64,000 nt of DNA from Platerodrilus igneus (Eukaryota; Arthropoda; Insecta; Coleoptera; Lycidae), in contig JARFIW010001104.1 in NCBI GenBank assembly GCA_036346225.1, forward strand, positions 7,590,001 through 7,654,000, given 5' to 3'. The notes beneath the pieces were generated by a model. It was not told the origin of the DNA and ran no database searches. It saw only the letters and a program-made list of their open reading frames with translations. The position numbers and the translations under genes were made by a program. Every line of letters starts with the position of its first letter. The stretch's first letter is position 1. Positions 11,128 to 22,705 of this stretch are shown in pieces.

Positions 11128-11995
11128 ATGATGGCATTCTCTGGGGTAAAAGATTCCGGAGTTAAAATAGTTCCCCATTCGGATCTCCTGGAGGGGACTA
11201 CTTTGGAGGATGCGATCGGAAAGTTAAAAATAATAGTCGGGAACATTCTGCGAGTCGGAGCGTGGAATGTTAGAAGTATGAAGCAAGTAGGTAAGCTAGA
11301 GAACCTAAAAATCGAAATGAATAGGTTATCACTAGACATAGTAGGGATCAGCGAAGTTCGGTGGCCAGAGGCGGGGGATTTTTGGAGTGGAGACTTCAGG
11401 GTAATTCATACAGGAGCAGAGGAAGGAAATTTGGGTGTGGGGATAGTTATGCGGAAAAAGATAAGATACTGTGTAGAAAATTACTTACAAAAGAACGAAA
11501 GAGTACTTATGGTTAGATTAGAATCTAAACCGGTAAACACAGTAATAATACAAGTATACATGCCCGCCTCTAGTTACAGTGACGAAGATGTAGAAGCCAT
11601 CTACAAAGATATCGAAGACATATTAAGATACGTAAAAGGACATGAGAATTTAATAATTACGAGGGATTTTAATGCTGTGGTAGGTGAGGGTAGGGAAGGA
11701 GCAGTAGTAGGTTTATTTGGTTTAGGCACGAGAAACGACAGGGGAAATAGGCTGGTTAAAATTTTGCGACAAGAACAATTTAATCATCACAAACACATTA
11801 TTTCAACATCATGCTAGAAGACGATATACGTGGAAGATGCCAGGAGATATAGGAAGATATCAAATACATTACATTCTTGTTAGACAACGGTTTAGGAATC
11901 AAGTAAAAGACTGTAGAAGCTACCCAGAAGCAGATATAGATACTGACCACAACATCGTAATTATGAAGCCCACAATTAAATTTAAGAATGTGAAA
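11128..11995 (+). pseudogene. RTE LINE endonuclease domain
   Basis: The domain opens with GAWNVRSMKQVGKLENL, continues with DIVGISEVRW (catalytic-region Glu) and VIHTGAEEGN, then VIIQVYMPASS. Next is LIITRDFNAVVG, where active elements normally have GDFNA, then FGLGTRNDRGNRL. The frame breaks at the stop at 11817. The end resumes in another frame as YILVRQRF and then DTDHNIV, the conserved terminal SDH-type motif with T in place of S. The GDFNA-to-RDFNA and SDH-to-TDH changes suggest loss of activity independent of the stops. Confidence 0.8.
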
Positions 11996-12015
11996 AAAGA
12001 AACGGAAAAAGGCAC

Positions 12016-12579
12016 TTGGACTTAGAGAAACTAAAAGATAAAGATATTCAAGAAAGATTCGAAAAAAAGTCAAATGAATTGCTCAAAGATATCAGGAAAA
12101 TATCTGATACTAAGGAAGTAGAAACAGAAAGGAATAACATTAAATCCAGCCTAGACATGGCGGCCAGAGATATTCTGTGGTATACACAAAAAGAAAATAA
12201 GAAACCATGGATAACAAAGGATATCCTGAATTTAATAAAAGAAAGACGAAAATACAAAAATAAATCAGACGAAACAGGAAAACAGAGATTCAAAGCCATA
12301 AAATGGGAAATTATTCGAAAATGCATGAAAGCTAAAGAACAATGGATCGATGAAAAGTGCAAAGAGGTACAAACGAAGATGGAAATAGGAAAGACAGACG
12401 AAGCACACAAATTAATTAGAATGAATTTTAGGGATATAAAACTGTATAGCAAAAATATAAGGGACGCACAAGGAAACGTCATCATAGAAAACGTAAAGAA
12501 AGTGGGCAGATGGCAAGAATATAAGGAATTTATATGCAGGAGAGGAACTGACTGCATTAGAACAGGAATCAGACATTGA
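12016..12579 (+). pseudogene. RTE LINE linker between endonuclease and RT
   Basis: A 187-codon open frame, rich in Lys and Glu and probably helical, is characteristic of the spacer between endonuclease and RT in RTE elements (KPWITKDILNLIKERRKYK). It ends in a frameshift just before the RT. There is no enzymatic motif. The minus-strand frame over the same bases is only its shadow. Confidence 0.7.
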
Positions 12580-12629
12580 AAATGATGACTTGGGATATCC
12601 TATACTTAGAGATGAGTTTGAATTAGCAT

Positions 12630-14100
12630 TAAAGAGTCTGAAAAATGGTAAGGCGCCGGGTACAGATAAGGTGCAAGCAGAAACTCTAAAAGCTGCTGGA
12701 CAAAGCAGTAACAGAACGTCTCTTCCAAGTAACAGAACTTGTAAGCTATATGTATGAGACAAGCGAGATACCCAAAGATTTCACACGTAGCATCATAGTA
12801 ACTATACCAAAAAAGAAAGGCGGGGATAGATGTGAAAACTTTCGAACAATAAGTTTGACAGCACACGTGTCAAAAATATTAACTAGAATTGTGCAAAGAC
12901 GAATGGAAAAACGGGCGGAAGAAATACTAGGAGAAGACCAATTTGGGTTTATGCAAAACAGGGGAACATGGAAGGCTATTTTAGCTCTGAGAGTGATAAT
13001 GGAGAAAACAATAGAAAAAGGGGAAAGCGTGTATATAGGGTTTGTAGATCTGGAAAAAGCATTCGACAATGTAAAATGGAAAAAAATATTTGAAATACTC
13101 AAAAAGATTGGAATGAGTTATAGGGATAGACAAATAGTACATAGCTTATACAAAGAGTAAACAGCAGTGATAGAATTAGAGCAGGAACGTAGAGAAGTAA
13201 ACATTAGGAAAGGGGTGAGACAGGGATGTGCCCTATTCCCATTGATTTTTAACTTGTACATAGAACAGGCAATGAATACTGTCAAATGCAGGAAGACATT
13301 TGGAATTACTATGCAGGGACAAAAAATTGATATGCTTAGATTTGTAGATGATATAGCGGTATTAGCGTCTAGCAAGTAAGAGTTAGAAGCTGCTCTTAAT
13401 GAAATGGAAACGGTTCTAACAGAGAGTTATGGTATGAAAATTAACAAAACTAAAACTAAAGTTCTAGTATGCAAAGGTGGGGAAAGTAAATCAAAAACAA
13501 GAATACAAGTATGTAACATAAACTTACAAGAGGTTAAGGATTTCTGCTACCTAGGAAGCCAAATAATGCAAGATGAGAAAAGCACAATTTATATAAAACA
13601 AAGATTAGCACAAGGTCGTGCTACATTTAACAAGAAAAAGCAACTACTGTGGTCAAAGACCACAAACATAGAAACAAGGAAAAGGTTGCTTAAAACATAT
13701 GTGTGGAGCACAGCACTGTACGGCTGTGAAGCCTGGACAGTAGGAAAAGCGGACAAGAAAAAGGTAGAAGCCTTTGAAATGTGCTGCTACAGACGTATGA
13801 TGAAGATATCATGGACGGACAAAGTTAAGAACGAAGAGGTACTAAAAATGATAGGGGAAGAAAGAAATATGTGGAAAACGGTAAAAAATAGGAGAGATAG
13901 GATGATAGGCCACATACTACGGCATGAGGGAATAGTGCGGAATATATTAGAAGCGGAGAAAGGAAAAAAGAGAAGAAGAGGCAGACCTAGGTTAGACTAC
14001 TGCACACAGATAGTAAAAGATGTAGGCTGTAGGGGTTTCAGGGAGATGTGTAGGCTAGCCCAGATTGTACTATGTGTACTTAAAATAAATACAAAATTCG
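12630..14100 (+). pseudogene. RTE LINE reverse transcriptase and C-terminal domain
   Basis: RT motifs appear in order: LKNGKAPGTDKVQAE, a frame change near 12700, IPKDFTRSIIVTIPKKKG, FRTISLTAHVSKI, EDQFGFMQNRGT, VYIGFVDLEKAFDNV, a stop at 13160, IRKGVRQGCALFPLIFN, and the catalytic LRFVDDIAVLA near 13335. The usual FADD is FVDD here. A stop at 13379 precedes the thumb (YGMKINKTKTKVL) and the RTE-type C-terminus, with LYGCEAWTVGKAD, WTDKVKNEEVL, GHILRHEG and a basic KRRRGRPRLD tail. From 12750 onward it stays in one frame, with the stops as the only interruptions, so this half is the less decayed. Confidence 0.85.
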
Positions 14101-14194
14101 ATTGAATACAAATATATTTATAAGGAACAGTAATGTACATGTAAATTACAAATCATCTCAAGACTTGCAAGTAGGGCACACAAAAACACAAACG

Positions 14195-15110
14195 TTTCAC
14201 CAGCAAATAACTCGTGTACCCACATATGGCAACTGCTGCACTGCTACCATGTTTGCTGTTAGAAAATGCATCCATACAAAATAGACAAAAAGTTTTTTTC
14301 TCGCCTGTAGAGCTACTACTGCCACGCACTGTAGATTGCTTAAACTCCTTCCTTGATTTTTTATGTCGATTTAAAGATTTGTTTGCCTTTTTGTTTAGAA
14401 TATTTTTGACGTTAGCTTGCTTTTCTTCCTCTAGAGTATTTTTGATAGTGTCCGTTTGAATTGCAGTGAACGTATTTTCCTAAATCCACGCTTTAATTTC
14501 TGTGGTCCAGGTTTCGGAAACGGTCTTATTTGATCTGTGTTGGAGGTGGGATCGATGCATGTGAGGGCCCAGCTATAGCACCATCATCGATATTTTTTGG
14601 TATTGTTATGACCTTATTATTTGTTACAGAAGAAATTTGTGAATCATTATCTAGTTATTCTGCTGACCTGTCTGTGACGTATTCAGCAAGAAATTTGTGT
14701 TCACCAAATAAATGACAATTAAATGGCGAAATTTTGGTTGCTTTGAAGCCAGCCATGATGTTAGTAGGAGTTGCAGCAAGTGGCAATGTCATATTAATAA
14801 TTTGTGGAATATCATACATTGTTATGGTGAGCCCTGAATTATTAGTCATCGAACTATCACATGTTGCATTTACTTATTTTTCTAAAGGACCATAAATGGA
14901 ACGGTCAAGTGGTTGAAGTTCATGAGAGCAGTGAGGGAGAATGACAGTACCGCAACCCCATTCGCTTTGCAATAGTCCAATGCTCCTATAAATAAATGGG
15001 AGTTATGGTTATCCAACAAAAGCAACACAAGTTGCTGCTGAGAGCAATCGGTAAGACACACAAAATATTAAACAAATTCTAAAGAGTAGTTGGCTTTCAT
15101 CAACTGTAAG
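14195..15110 (-). pseudogene. pogo/Tigger-like transposase C-terminal half, decayed
   Basis: On the minus strand from about 15060, frames contain LLLLDNHNSHLFIGALDYCK with a conserved catalytic Asp, and a degenerate QPLD-type block (NFNHLTVPF). The open frame 14849-14655 then has YDIPQIINM, the PTNIMAGFKATKISPFN block and HKFLAEYVTDRS, standard for pogo/jerky-type DDE transposases. Further on is a Ser/Lys-rich tail (KTEFRK-like) and remnants of a C-terminal Cys-rich part. Frameshifts are frequent and the N-terminal DNA-binding half is missing. It is in the same orientation as the host gene. Confidence 0.75.
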
Positions 15111-15159
15111 GATTAGCTGCACCTGCATTTTGAGGTGATTTAGCAGAAACAAAATTTGT

Positions 15160-16095
15160 TGTGAAAGTGTACTCTTGGAAAAATCAAAATGGAGTTATGC
15201 TGTTTCCTCTAGTAGAAACACCAACTGCTAAAGTTACAAGAGCGCTCTTTCCTGCGATGTTCCACTTTCTCAAAACAAACCCAGCGGAATTACAGATTTT
15301 ATCCAACTCAAAAATTAATCGCTTTGCTTCTTTTACAGAACCACAACCTGTCACCAAATCATCAACATATGTATCAGAAGCCAAAACATTTGTTGTAAAG
15401 GGGTAATGCACGGATTCAATACTTGCAAGTTCTTGTATAACTCGCAAGCCCAAGTATGGTGCTGATTTGAGACCGTATGTCCCAGTGTTCAAATGATAAT
15501 GCATAATAGGTTGAATAGGATCAAACCTCCACATAATTTTTTGAAAATTACGATGTGTTGGTGTCACCAAAATTTGACCACACATTTGCTTAATATCTGA
15601 AGTGAGCACAACAGTATGAAGACGAAAATGTAAAAGCAATACCAAAATGTCCTTTTGCAAACCAATAAATGATCTTTTAAGGCACCAGCAACAGGTACTG
15701 CTGAAGCATCAAACACACCGCGCAACTTTGTAGTTGAGTTATCGGGTTTTAATACAGCATGATGAGGAATGTATACTAATATCCACCAGATGAATTAGAA
15801 TTTGTTGAAATTTGAGTCATGTGACCACTGTTCAGATAATCCTACATAAATTGTTTATATTCCAAAAACATTTGAGGATCGGTTTGTAACCGACGTTCCA
15901 ATGCTAAAAATCTTTTGAGAGCAAACACTGAAGAATCCACAAATATTGGTTCAGGACCTAAGGACGGCAGAGTTACTATAAATCTACCAGTATTGTCTCT
16001 TGTGTAAGTATTTACGAAACATTGTTCACAAACATCTTCTGTAGGAGATAACTTGTTACTTTCTGGAATGCTTTCCAGCTGCCAAAACCTATTGA
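15160..16095 (-). pseudogene. BEL/Pao retrotransposon pol fragment (protease-RT region)
   Basis: The minus-strand frame 15660-15184 carries a Pao-type RT: LHTVVLTSDIKQMCGQI (first catalytic Asp), IMWRFDP, LNTGTYGLKSAPYLGLRVIQ and SDTYVDDLVTGC, the YVDD box, followed by FVLRKWN. Upstream (16095-15665, frames shifting) are the preceding BEL/Pao blocks: CEQCFVNTY, GRFIVTLP, ALKRFLALERRLQ and FDASAV. One in-frame stop lies in the block before the RT. RNase H and integrase are absent; the match ends at about 15160. It is in the same orientation as the gag remnant at 16.7-17.6 kb. Confidence 0.85.
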
Positions 16096-16719
16096 GACTG
16101 ACAGTGATATAAATTATGATTTGTTACATGCCAAAATTGGCATTTTACAGTTTTATACATGTGACTGAATTCGCGCCAATATTTTAAAAAGTAAACTTGT
16201 TCATTTCCGTCATTTCGGACAGTTGCGTTTGCGCAAAAGAATGTGCAGACGCGGAGTGGCGGAAGTGCGCGGTTTGGGAAACGACGATTATTAGCCAACG
16301 AGATGTCAAACAGTGAGGTTTATCTGTGTCGTCCCTTTTGTCTTTTCTCTTTTAGGATGTAGGCTTCCTCCTTATCTTTATCTCTTATTGTGCACTATCT
16401 GTATCCTTATCGTACCGCTACAAACGAAGAAGAGGGAAGACAAGGCAATCTGGTTTCAACGAGACCATAGCCCCACCCACGCCCAACAACACCCATATGA
16501 AGATAAGTATGGCCCCTGCGCAAGGATGATCGCAAAATCGTGAAGAGTTCTACATTTTTAAGTGAGTACATTTTATCTTTTTTAAGGTGCATCTTGTATC
16601 ACTATAAACATATTTGGCATGTGATACAATTTGGCAAATTATGACGTAATATCTTGTTGTGCAATATTGTGTACGTGGTTAGTATGTGTTGCCAACTGTG
16701 GAAGTGGCTCATAACAGTT
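16096..16719. other. Sequence between BEL/Pao pol and gag remnants
   Basis: This 620 bp block is more GC-rich in its first half than the flanking retroelement pieces and has no BEL/Pao-like translation I recognise. It may be an insertion that separates gag from pol, or the decayed protease part. No inverted or direct terminal repeats were seen. Confidence 0.4.
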
Positions 16720-17560
16720 GCGCGGGACTATAACAGATTATTGTCATATAGCAAACATTTTTTACTAGATGAGGTTATTACCAATGAAGTGTGTGAATTA
16801 AATCTTAAATATGTACGAGATTGTTTCCCAACATTAGTTGCCTTGTTTGGCTTTGACTGTTTGTCCAATATCATAAAATTGCTCACTTCTAACACCTTAC
16901 AATGTTTTTCCACAAATAACCTTAATTGTTCATAAGTGGTAATTTCTTCAGCAGCTTCCAATTCAAATGCTTTCAGTAACTTTGAATCCAATTTTATAGA
17001 AAACATATTGAAAGGAATGACAACCAATAAGTCAACTCTTAACTGTTGTAAGTCAGCCACATTTTCTACAAAACAATTAACCACCTCACGTAACTCTTTC
17101 TAAGCACTTGCTTTAGCATTAGAAATGTTTCCCAAGGCTACCAAAAATGAATTAACCAATAAACGTTTGCATTCGTATCTTTTTTCAAAATTGAATAAGC
17201 AATCTCTAAGCTTTCACCAACCACAGGAAGATGCCGAATTAAATTTTTAGAACCTACGTCTAGGTCATCCAAGAATACAATAACTTTTTTCACGTTTGTT
17301 AAATTAATGTTATCATAAATCAGATTTTTGTACAGACTATTAAACGAATTCCAGTCTGAAATATGACTTGAAAATTTACCAATTGAAATTGTTGATAATT
17401 TTAAATTAGTGTAACAATTAATGCCAGTGGATGGAATTGGTTTGATATCAGAAACAATGCACTGATTTTACCAACTGCATCCTCCAAAGAGGCTGATTTG
17501 TATTTAATTTCAAAAAAATTTTTATTAATTGCAGCCCTGATGGACGTAATTTCATCAATA
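16720..17560 (-). pseudogene. BEL/Pao retrotransposon gag fragment
   Basis: Minus-strand frames give the Pao-type gag core. From about 17430 there is HISDWNSFNSLYKNLIYD, then HLPVVGESLEIAYSILKK, matching the typical W-x2-F and LPVTGENY-like blocks. After a frame change, 17084-16728 carries FVENVADLQQLRVD, ELEAAEEITTYEQLRLFVEK and HCKVLE, the usual gag end before the zinc knuckles. The zinc-knuckle part is missing. This is the upstream partner of the pol piece at 15.2-16.1 kb; LTRs were not identified. Confidence 0.75.
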
Positions 17561-19001
17561 TTTTATTGTAATAATTATTTGTTATTAAAACTATGCATGT
17601 ACTAATCAACAAAGAGATTACATGTGCAATTTTAAATTGTGCAATGCCACAACTTAAACTAATATTGTTTGTAATTGTTTACGATTTTGCCAAGCGGTAT
17701 TAGTACCAAAGTTATTAATTAAGGAAGGGTAAAAGGTTAATAACATCCGGGAACGGAGGACCAATTATGAACGGGTCAATGGGTGTCCCATACTAATGAA
17801 TTTGTGTATAAAAATCACATTTTCCACCAAAAAATAAACTGCATTACTTGTCTGAGTGAACTGTATTCCAATTATACCATTACAGATAGGGCTGCCCATT
17901 CACTTCCTTAAATTGTTCACAAAACAAATGACACTACCACATCAAACCACTATTAATGTTAAGATATCGCCTTGTCGACCATACGAGCAAGTCGGCAGAT
18001 CGTGCGATCAGTTCCAAAGTTTGTTCACAACTGCCCATTTTACAAGGAAAACAGATGAAGGTAGAAATTAGGATTGATATTAATAAGGCATTTGTGAATG
18101 CGCTTAACATATACAAATCCTTTTTCAGGGCAAATTGGTTGGTTTGTCCTTTTATTTCGTTCGTTAGCCCACGCGCCCCAATCATCGACTGTGTTAGCGA
18201 GGCATTCGTTTACTTTCTTTCTTTCTCGTCTTTGCTACCGTAAGTCGAGCGAGTATTCCGTTTTTGATTTCGTGTTTTCTTCCTGGCGCGATCGTTATAC
18301 GTGTAACATTTCGATAAAAATAAAATAACAGGTGCTAAAATCAGAAAATTGAACTAATTAAAGTTTACATCCAAATAGTTCAAGTATTTAATATTTTTCG
18401 AAAGTTTTAAACAAACTACAGGTGATTGGAAAATTATTATGCCACAACATAACAGCGCTTGTGAATGAACTGGTTCAAAATGAATAAAATCACAACACAT
18501 AAAGCAAAGATAAAAAAAAAGGAATTGTATGATTAAAATTGCAGAATAAACAGGTAATAGGAGGGATAGTAAACAAATGAATGAAAAGAGGAAATTAAAA
18601 AATGCCAGTCCAGAAGAGGCCAAAACTGTATGAAACGTTTGATAAAGAATCGAAGAGAAATATAAACAACAAAAAATAATAAAGGAAAACAAAAGGTAAC
18701 GAAATAGAATGATTGAAGGAATAAGCTTGTGACCAGCTCATGTATAAAGAATTTAAGTTATTGAACCCTAGATATGTAAGAAGAAGAAATAAATGTCAGT
18801 ACTGAAGTAGAATAGCCAAAGTGTGATACCTAATAGATGTATGTCAAAATCGAACTTCACAAATTAACGTTTTTAATGTAGTATTCAAAATTGTACTAAA
18901 GATCATTTAACATTGTCAGTTACTATTCCAATACTAAGAAATGTTTTAAATAAAAGTAAACTAAAATTTCTACAAGGTAAAAAAGCAAAAATAGTTCTTA
19001 C
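17561..19001. other. Intronic AT-rich DNA next to the ADAMTS-like exon
   Basis: No coding exon or repeat was recognised. A pyrimidine-rich stretch at about 18200-18300 (CTTTCTTTCTTTCTCGTC) is the only compositional feature. A minus-strand hydrophobic frame at 18354-18692 is a shadow of A-rich plus-strand sequence. Confidence 0.45.
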
Positions 19002-19276
19002 CACATCTCCACATAAACTTAAAGCAGCAGTTTCTGATCTGTAATAACAAGTGAGATCTTCTGGGTGATGCGGAATGATGTGTGAACCATTAGCAAATGT
19101 TTCAAAAACTGTAAAACCAGGTGCTAAAAGATTTGGAGTAGGTGAAAGCTTTAAATCAAATGTTCTTCCTAATTCAGGAGCATTTAAAACTAGATGTCGC
19201 ACGTCCAGTTTATTATTTCCAACTAATGATCGTTTACTTCTTGGAGAAGTGAAATGTGGATATGTTATGGAGTAAT
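19002..19276 (-). CDS. Upstream propeptide exon of the ADAMTS-like metalloprotease
   Basis: The 275 bp exon follows the minus-strand acceptor GCGTTTGTTTTAG. Its first two bases complete a codon begun in the previous exon, 91 codons follow, and it ends at GTG before the donor GTAAGAAC (first base 19001). It encodes the ADAMTS propeptide: YSITYPHF near the start, then LGRTFDLKLSPTPNLLAPGF, CYYRSETAALSLCGDV at the end. This phase-0 end joins directly to the phase-0 start of the exon at 7255, whose RGIVHMDEG continues the family pattern after LSLCGDV, so no exon need be missing between them. The intron is 11.7 kb. The preceding exon, with start codon and signal peptide, was not found within the window. 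Confidence 0.85.
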
Positions 19277-21241
19277 CTAAAACAAACGCATGTTACTGTA
19301 AAATAGACGTTGTTATATAAGTTATTTATATTTTATGAACAAAACAAAATGTTACATGCTTGTGATACTACGATGTACATGACAAAATAGAAAATAAAGG
19401 TAATTAAAGAGCAAGTAGAGGTTATAGTATCAAATCAAACCTGCATTTGACTATTTTATTTATAACAAAACTTTCTGAGAAAGTATTGTATGGTTGAGGC
19501 AGTATGTTACGTGTTAAGTAAATTAACCCGTAACACGCATTTCTCGATCACTAGTTAACCAGTTTCCATTTCTTATACTCATTAAAGTTACCGTATTTCG
19601 TTTAAAAGCAAAAGTAACTCGTCGTTTCTTAGGGCTGACCTTAAGTAGGTTATAAATTAACAATTAAATGGTAGGCTTACAATAATGTAATACGTATAAA
19701 TACTTTAAGATGCTTTAGGGTGTTTACATCACTAACGCGGGATTTTTATCGTTTTCGGGGAAATGATGTGAAACTTTTATTTGAGTTCGAACTAATTCTG
19801 CCAGGAATGACATGAACACTTTAATATCGGGACCGAACTAGAACGGTTGTGCTTTGGTTGACGTACTGTTTAGTACGTGTTTTGCAATATAGTAACATAA
19901 TTCCCCCCCCCATCTCTCTTTACCTTATCCTTTTAGAGCGCTATTACAATTGGAAGATCTAAATGACGAAAATTTAATACCTCGGATCACAGATGCCTAA
20001 AACTCCACGAAAATGTAAGTAAAACCCTGTTAAAAGCTTAACATAGAAATTTGCATGCTTAAATAATAAAATTTATTATGTAAGAGTTTAGGGTTGCTTA
20101 ACGTGAAGCAAAAGTAAATATTGATTGTCAAAGGCATTATTTAGGATAGGAGCGCTTTAGTACTAGGTTGGATCCTGTATGTAAAAATATTTAATTAAAC
20201 AATTATTTGAAATTTATCATATTAGTATTTCTTCAGGGTTATATATTTATCTTTAATGTTATTAAATGGGAAAAATCACTACATTGTTTATAATTCCCCT
20301 TTTACCGGCGAATATTTTATTATTTGTAATATTTTGCATAGTAGCGCCAAGTGTCAGCAACAATTACGTCACAATTGGTTCGTTTTAATTTTCTCATGTT
20401 AGTTTACTGCTGATGCAAATAAAGATATTTGGGAATTTTAAAATAATAGTTTCTTGTTGCTCATTTTATAAAAAATGTTCATTTAAAGCTGGTGCCTACC
20501 ATAAAGGAGGTTTTGGTATTATGATCTTACTAGAATAAACTATTTTAGACTTAGTCTAAATTAACTTCATTTAATAGTGTGGCGCCGCTTGGTCTATCTG
20601 TGAGTAAATTAGAACGTAACGATGCGTTTGTACACAAAATGTAATTCATGATCGCTCGCGGCGTTACATCTTTAGGGTGAATTTTGATTGACAGGTACAA
20701 AACTGCGTTTAAAAATTACAATAGGTACATTCGGGATGTTATTCAAAGTACAGTAGGAAATCTCGAAAATGTAATTTGCATAATTCTTGTACGTGCTAGA
20801 GTCTTCGAGAACAATTGAAATGTATATAAACTTGCGGGCATAGTTATAGCAAGGCGCTTTTGATCGATGTTTGATTACAACTTGTTGTGGTTTAAAACCT
20901 TATAATATGCGACATAAACTATTGTGCATTGTCGATATAAATTACTCTACTGTTGATATAAATCGTCCTATTCGATATAAAGTAATTAAATATAAAGTAA
21001 TTGTAGTGCTGCGAGATTAAATTAATTAAGAAGATAGAATAGTAATTTAAGAAGATAATACTTGTACTGTTAGCAACTAGCCAAAAGTAAATTATTGTGA
21101 GAGCTTCTGGAAATAAAGAACTATTATTGCAAATCGAGTTTTCGTTACAATAGTTTCTGTAACAAAGGAAATTTAATAATTCTATTTAATAGAGAAGAGT
21201 TACAGTATGTTATTTGTATATCTAGGTAGAATTTGTAACAA
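19277..21241. other. AT-rich noncoding DNA, presumably first intron of the ADAMTS-like gene
   Basis: No exon with a signal peptide was recognised. There is a C run near 19903-19912 and no other repeat. If the gene's first exon lies further right, this is intronic. Confidence 0.45.
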
Positions 21242-21636
21242 ATGGCGGCGTGTATTCAACAAGCTATAGTGGATACTCTGCATTCCTCAAGTCAAGGAAG
21301 GTCGCAAAGCGGCAGCACAAGACGTCATCTATGGCCTCAGTCTGTGTTCGTCCTGCAAAGTGGTCGCCGGGAACCGCTGCCGTGGAAGCCCACTCCTACG
21401 GCAGCGTTGCCAACGGTTCGGCTACGGCCGTTTCTATACAAACAGCCAAGATCCCAGTTCGTACGTAAGTCGAAGAGACGCCTGCCCAGACAATCCCACC
21501 TTCGCCAGCGGTGGTGCGGCAACCAGAGAGACACCGTCCTGTGGAAACGTGCAGTGGAGTTTACTCATCGGATTTCTCGCTGGAATTGATTTCCAGAAAC
21601 TGAGTGCGATTGCTAGAAAACTGCTGCCTATAATCG
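21242..21636 (+). pseudogene. Jockey-clade ORF1 fragment fused to the R1 element
   Basis: Frames here give a CQRFGYG zinc-knuckle-like block followed by a Pro/Cys-rich stretch and then FLAGIDFQKLSAIARKLLPIIA. This ends like the Jockey-type ORF1 remnant at about 26780-26870 (SGWSIGDVAASIAALIQIIM then PIIA). It does not resemble the R1 ORF1 sequence that precedes the same zinc-knuckle region in the other R1 copy (58.6-59.7 kb). The junction is at CGCCGG around 21635-21640. Frame and copy are damaged. Confidence 0.55.
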
Positions 21637-21664
21637 CCGGTGCTACGAGTACGGCCATCGATCG

Positions 21665-21892
21665 ATGGAGTGCAGGGAGAAGGTACAGTGGTGCGGTAAC
21701 TGTGCCGAGGTCGGGCATGAATTCAAGAATTGCCGGAAGGCAGTCCCCTGCTGCGTGGTTTGCGCTAGGGCAAACGACAGAACTGGCGGTGGCGCGAAGG
21801 TCGATACGCGCCACGACGCCAAGTCGAGTAGATGCCCCACGATGCAACGTCTGAAGCACGCAATCACACGAAACATCGATTATGGACTGTGA
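21665..21892 (+). pseudogene. R1 LINE ORF1 C-terminus, zinc knuckles
   Basis: A 75-codon stretch has MECREKVQWCGNC, then CGNCAEVGHEFKNC (Cys-x2-Cys-x4-His-x4-Cys) and CCVVCARAND. This is a nucleic-acid-binding gag-like end of ORF1, ending at a stop after NIDYGL. The first knuckle, present in the copy at 59.6 kb as CYRCYEYGHRSMEC, is cut through here by the chimeric junction. Confidence 0.85.
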
Positions 21893-21924
21893 AGATAAAA
21901 CAAAGTCCATAAGAAGCAAGAAGA

Positions 21925-22705
21925 TTAAATTCGCGCAACTAAATCTCGGGAAAGGTAGAGGGCAACAAATAACTTCGTAAAGTTATTCATCGAAAATAAT
22001 ATCGACATCGGGTTTATACAGGAACCGCACCTGTATGGCCACAAAATAACAGGTTTTGGGAGGGGGGTTACCGTCTTAAACGCGAATAGTGAACGACCGC
22101 GAAGCGGGATAATAATAAATAATGGAACGTGCGCCGGAATTATATTAAATAATTTATCGAACGAGTTTGTAACGACGGCCGAAATCAAATCAGGGAAAAT
22201 GCGTTCTATGTAATAAGCGTGTACCTCCGCCGGTCGATTCCCGGCGGAAAATCCCCTAAACCGAAGACTTGATAAATGAAGTAGATAATATTATTCGTAA
22301 AATCGGCAGAAATAAAAATCTAGTCATTGGGGAGATTTTAATGCCAAGTCGCCACTATGGGGCAGCCCTATCGAAGACGATAGAGGCTCGCAGGTTGCTG
22401 ATCTTTTACGGAATGGGATCTTAGTGTGATAAACACTAATGATTTACCTACGTTTGAGACGCATAGAGGCAGCAGTTTTATAGATATTACTGCAGTCTCG
22501 CACGAAATGTTAGAAACGATTTGTAATTGGAAATTAAGGTCCGACGAGGAAACGCTCTCTGATCATAAATTAATAACATGGGACGTTGAAACCAAAACAA
22601 GTGCAAACGAGCAGCTAACTGTATTTCCGCGGTTCTGTAATAAAAAGCAAATTGGGAGCGATTTAAACAAAAATTTGGCGAAAGTATCCTGTGCTCGAAA
22701 ATGAG
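21925..22705 (+). pseudogene. R1 LINE ORF2 endonuclease domain
   Basis: Pieces in several frames give KIKFAQLNLGKGR, IGFIQEPHLYG, NNGTCAGIILNN, a FNAKSPLWGSPIEDDRGSQ block (obscured by a base missing from GGDFNA) and SSFIDITAVSHEM. The last is LSDHKLITWDVE with the terminal SDH. Two frame lesions, in the GATNNFV and GGDFNA regions, are shared with the other copy at 60 kb. Endonuclease activity is therefore lost. Confidence 0.8.

Larger units (their letters stand above)
10960..14110 (+). mobile_element. RTE-clade (BovB-like) LINE, near full length but broken
   Basis: One element of about 3.1 kb carries an apurinic-type endonuclease, a linker, a reverse transcriptase and a C-terminal domain in the order expected for RTE elements. 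It is interrupted by three frame changes and several stops. The 5' leader is about 170 bases before the first long frame; the 3' end is indistinct near 14110, without a clear A tail. It sits in the ADAMTS-like intron, antisense to the host gene. A second fragment of the same family lies at 4966-5420. Confidence 0.85.

Noticed and set aside
12048..12557. Minus-strand 169-codon frame
   Set aside because: Shadow of the A-rich RTE linker; Phe/Ser/Leu-rich composition is the complement of Lys/Glu codons.
18354..18692. Hydrophobic minus-strand frame that looks like a membrane protein
   Set aside because: Arises from A-rich plus-strand DNA; no Met-led domain, splice or family support.
21434..21919. 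Minus-strand 161-codon frame over the R1 zinc knuckles (repeated at 59621-59974)
   Set aside because: Shadow of ORF1; it is duplicated only because the R1 copy is.
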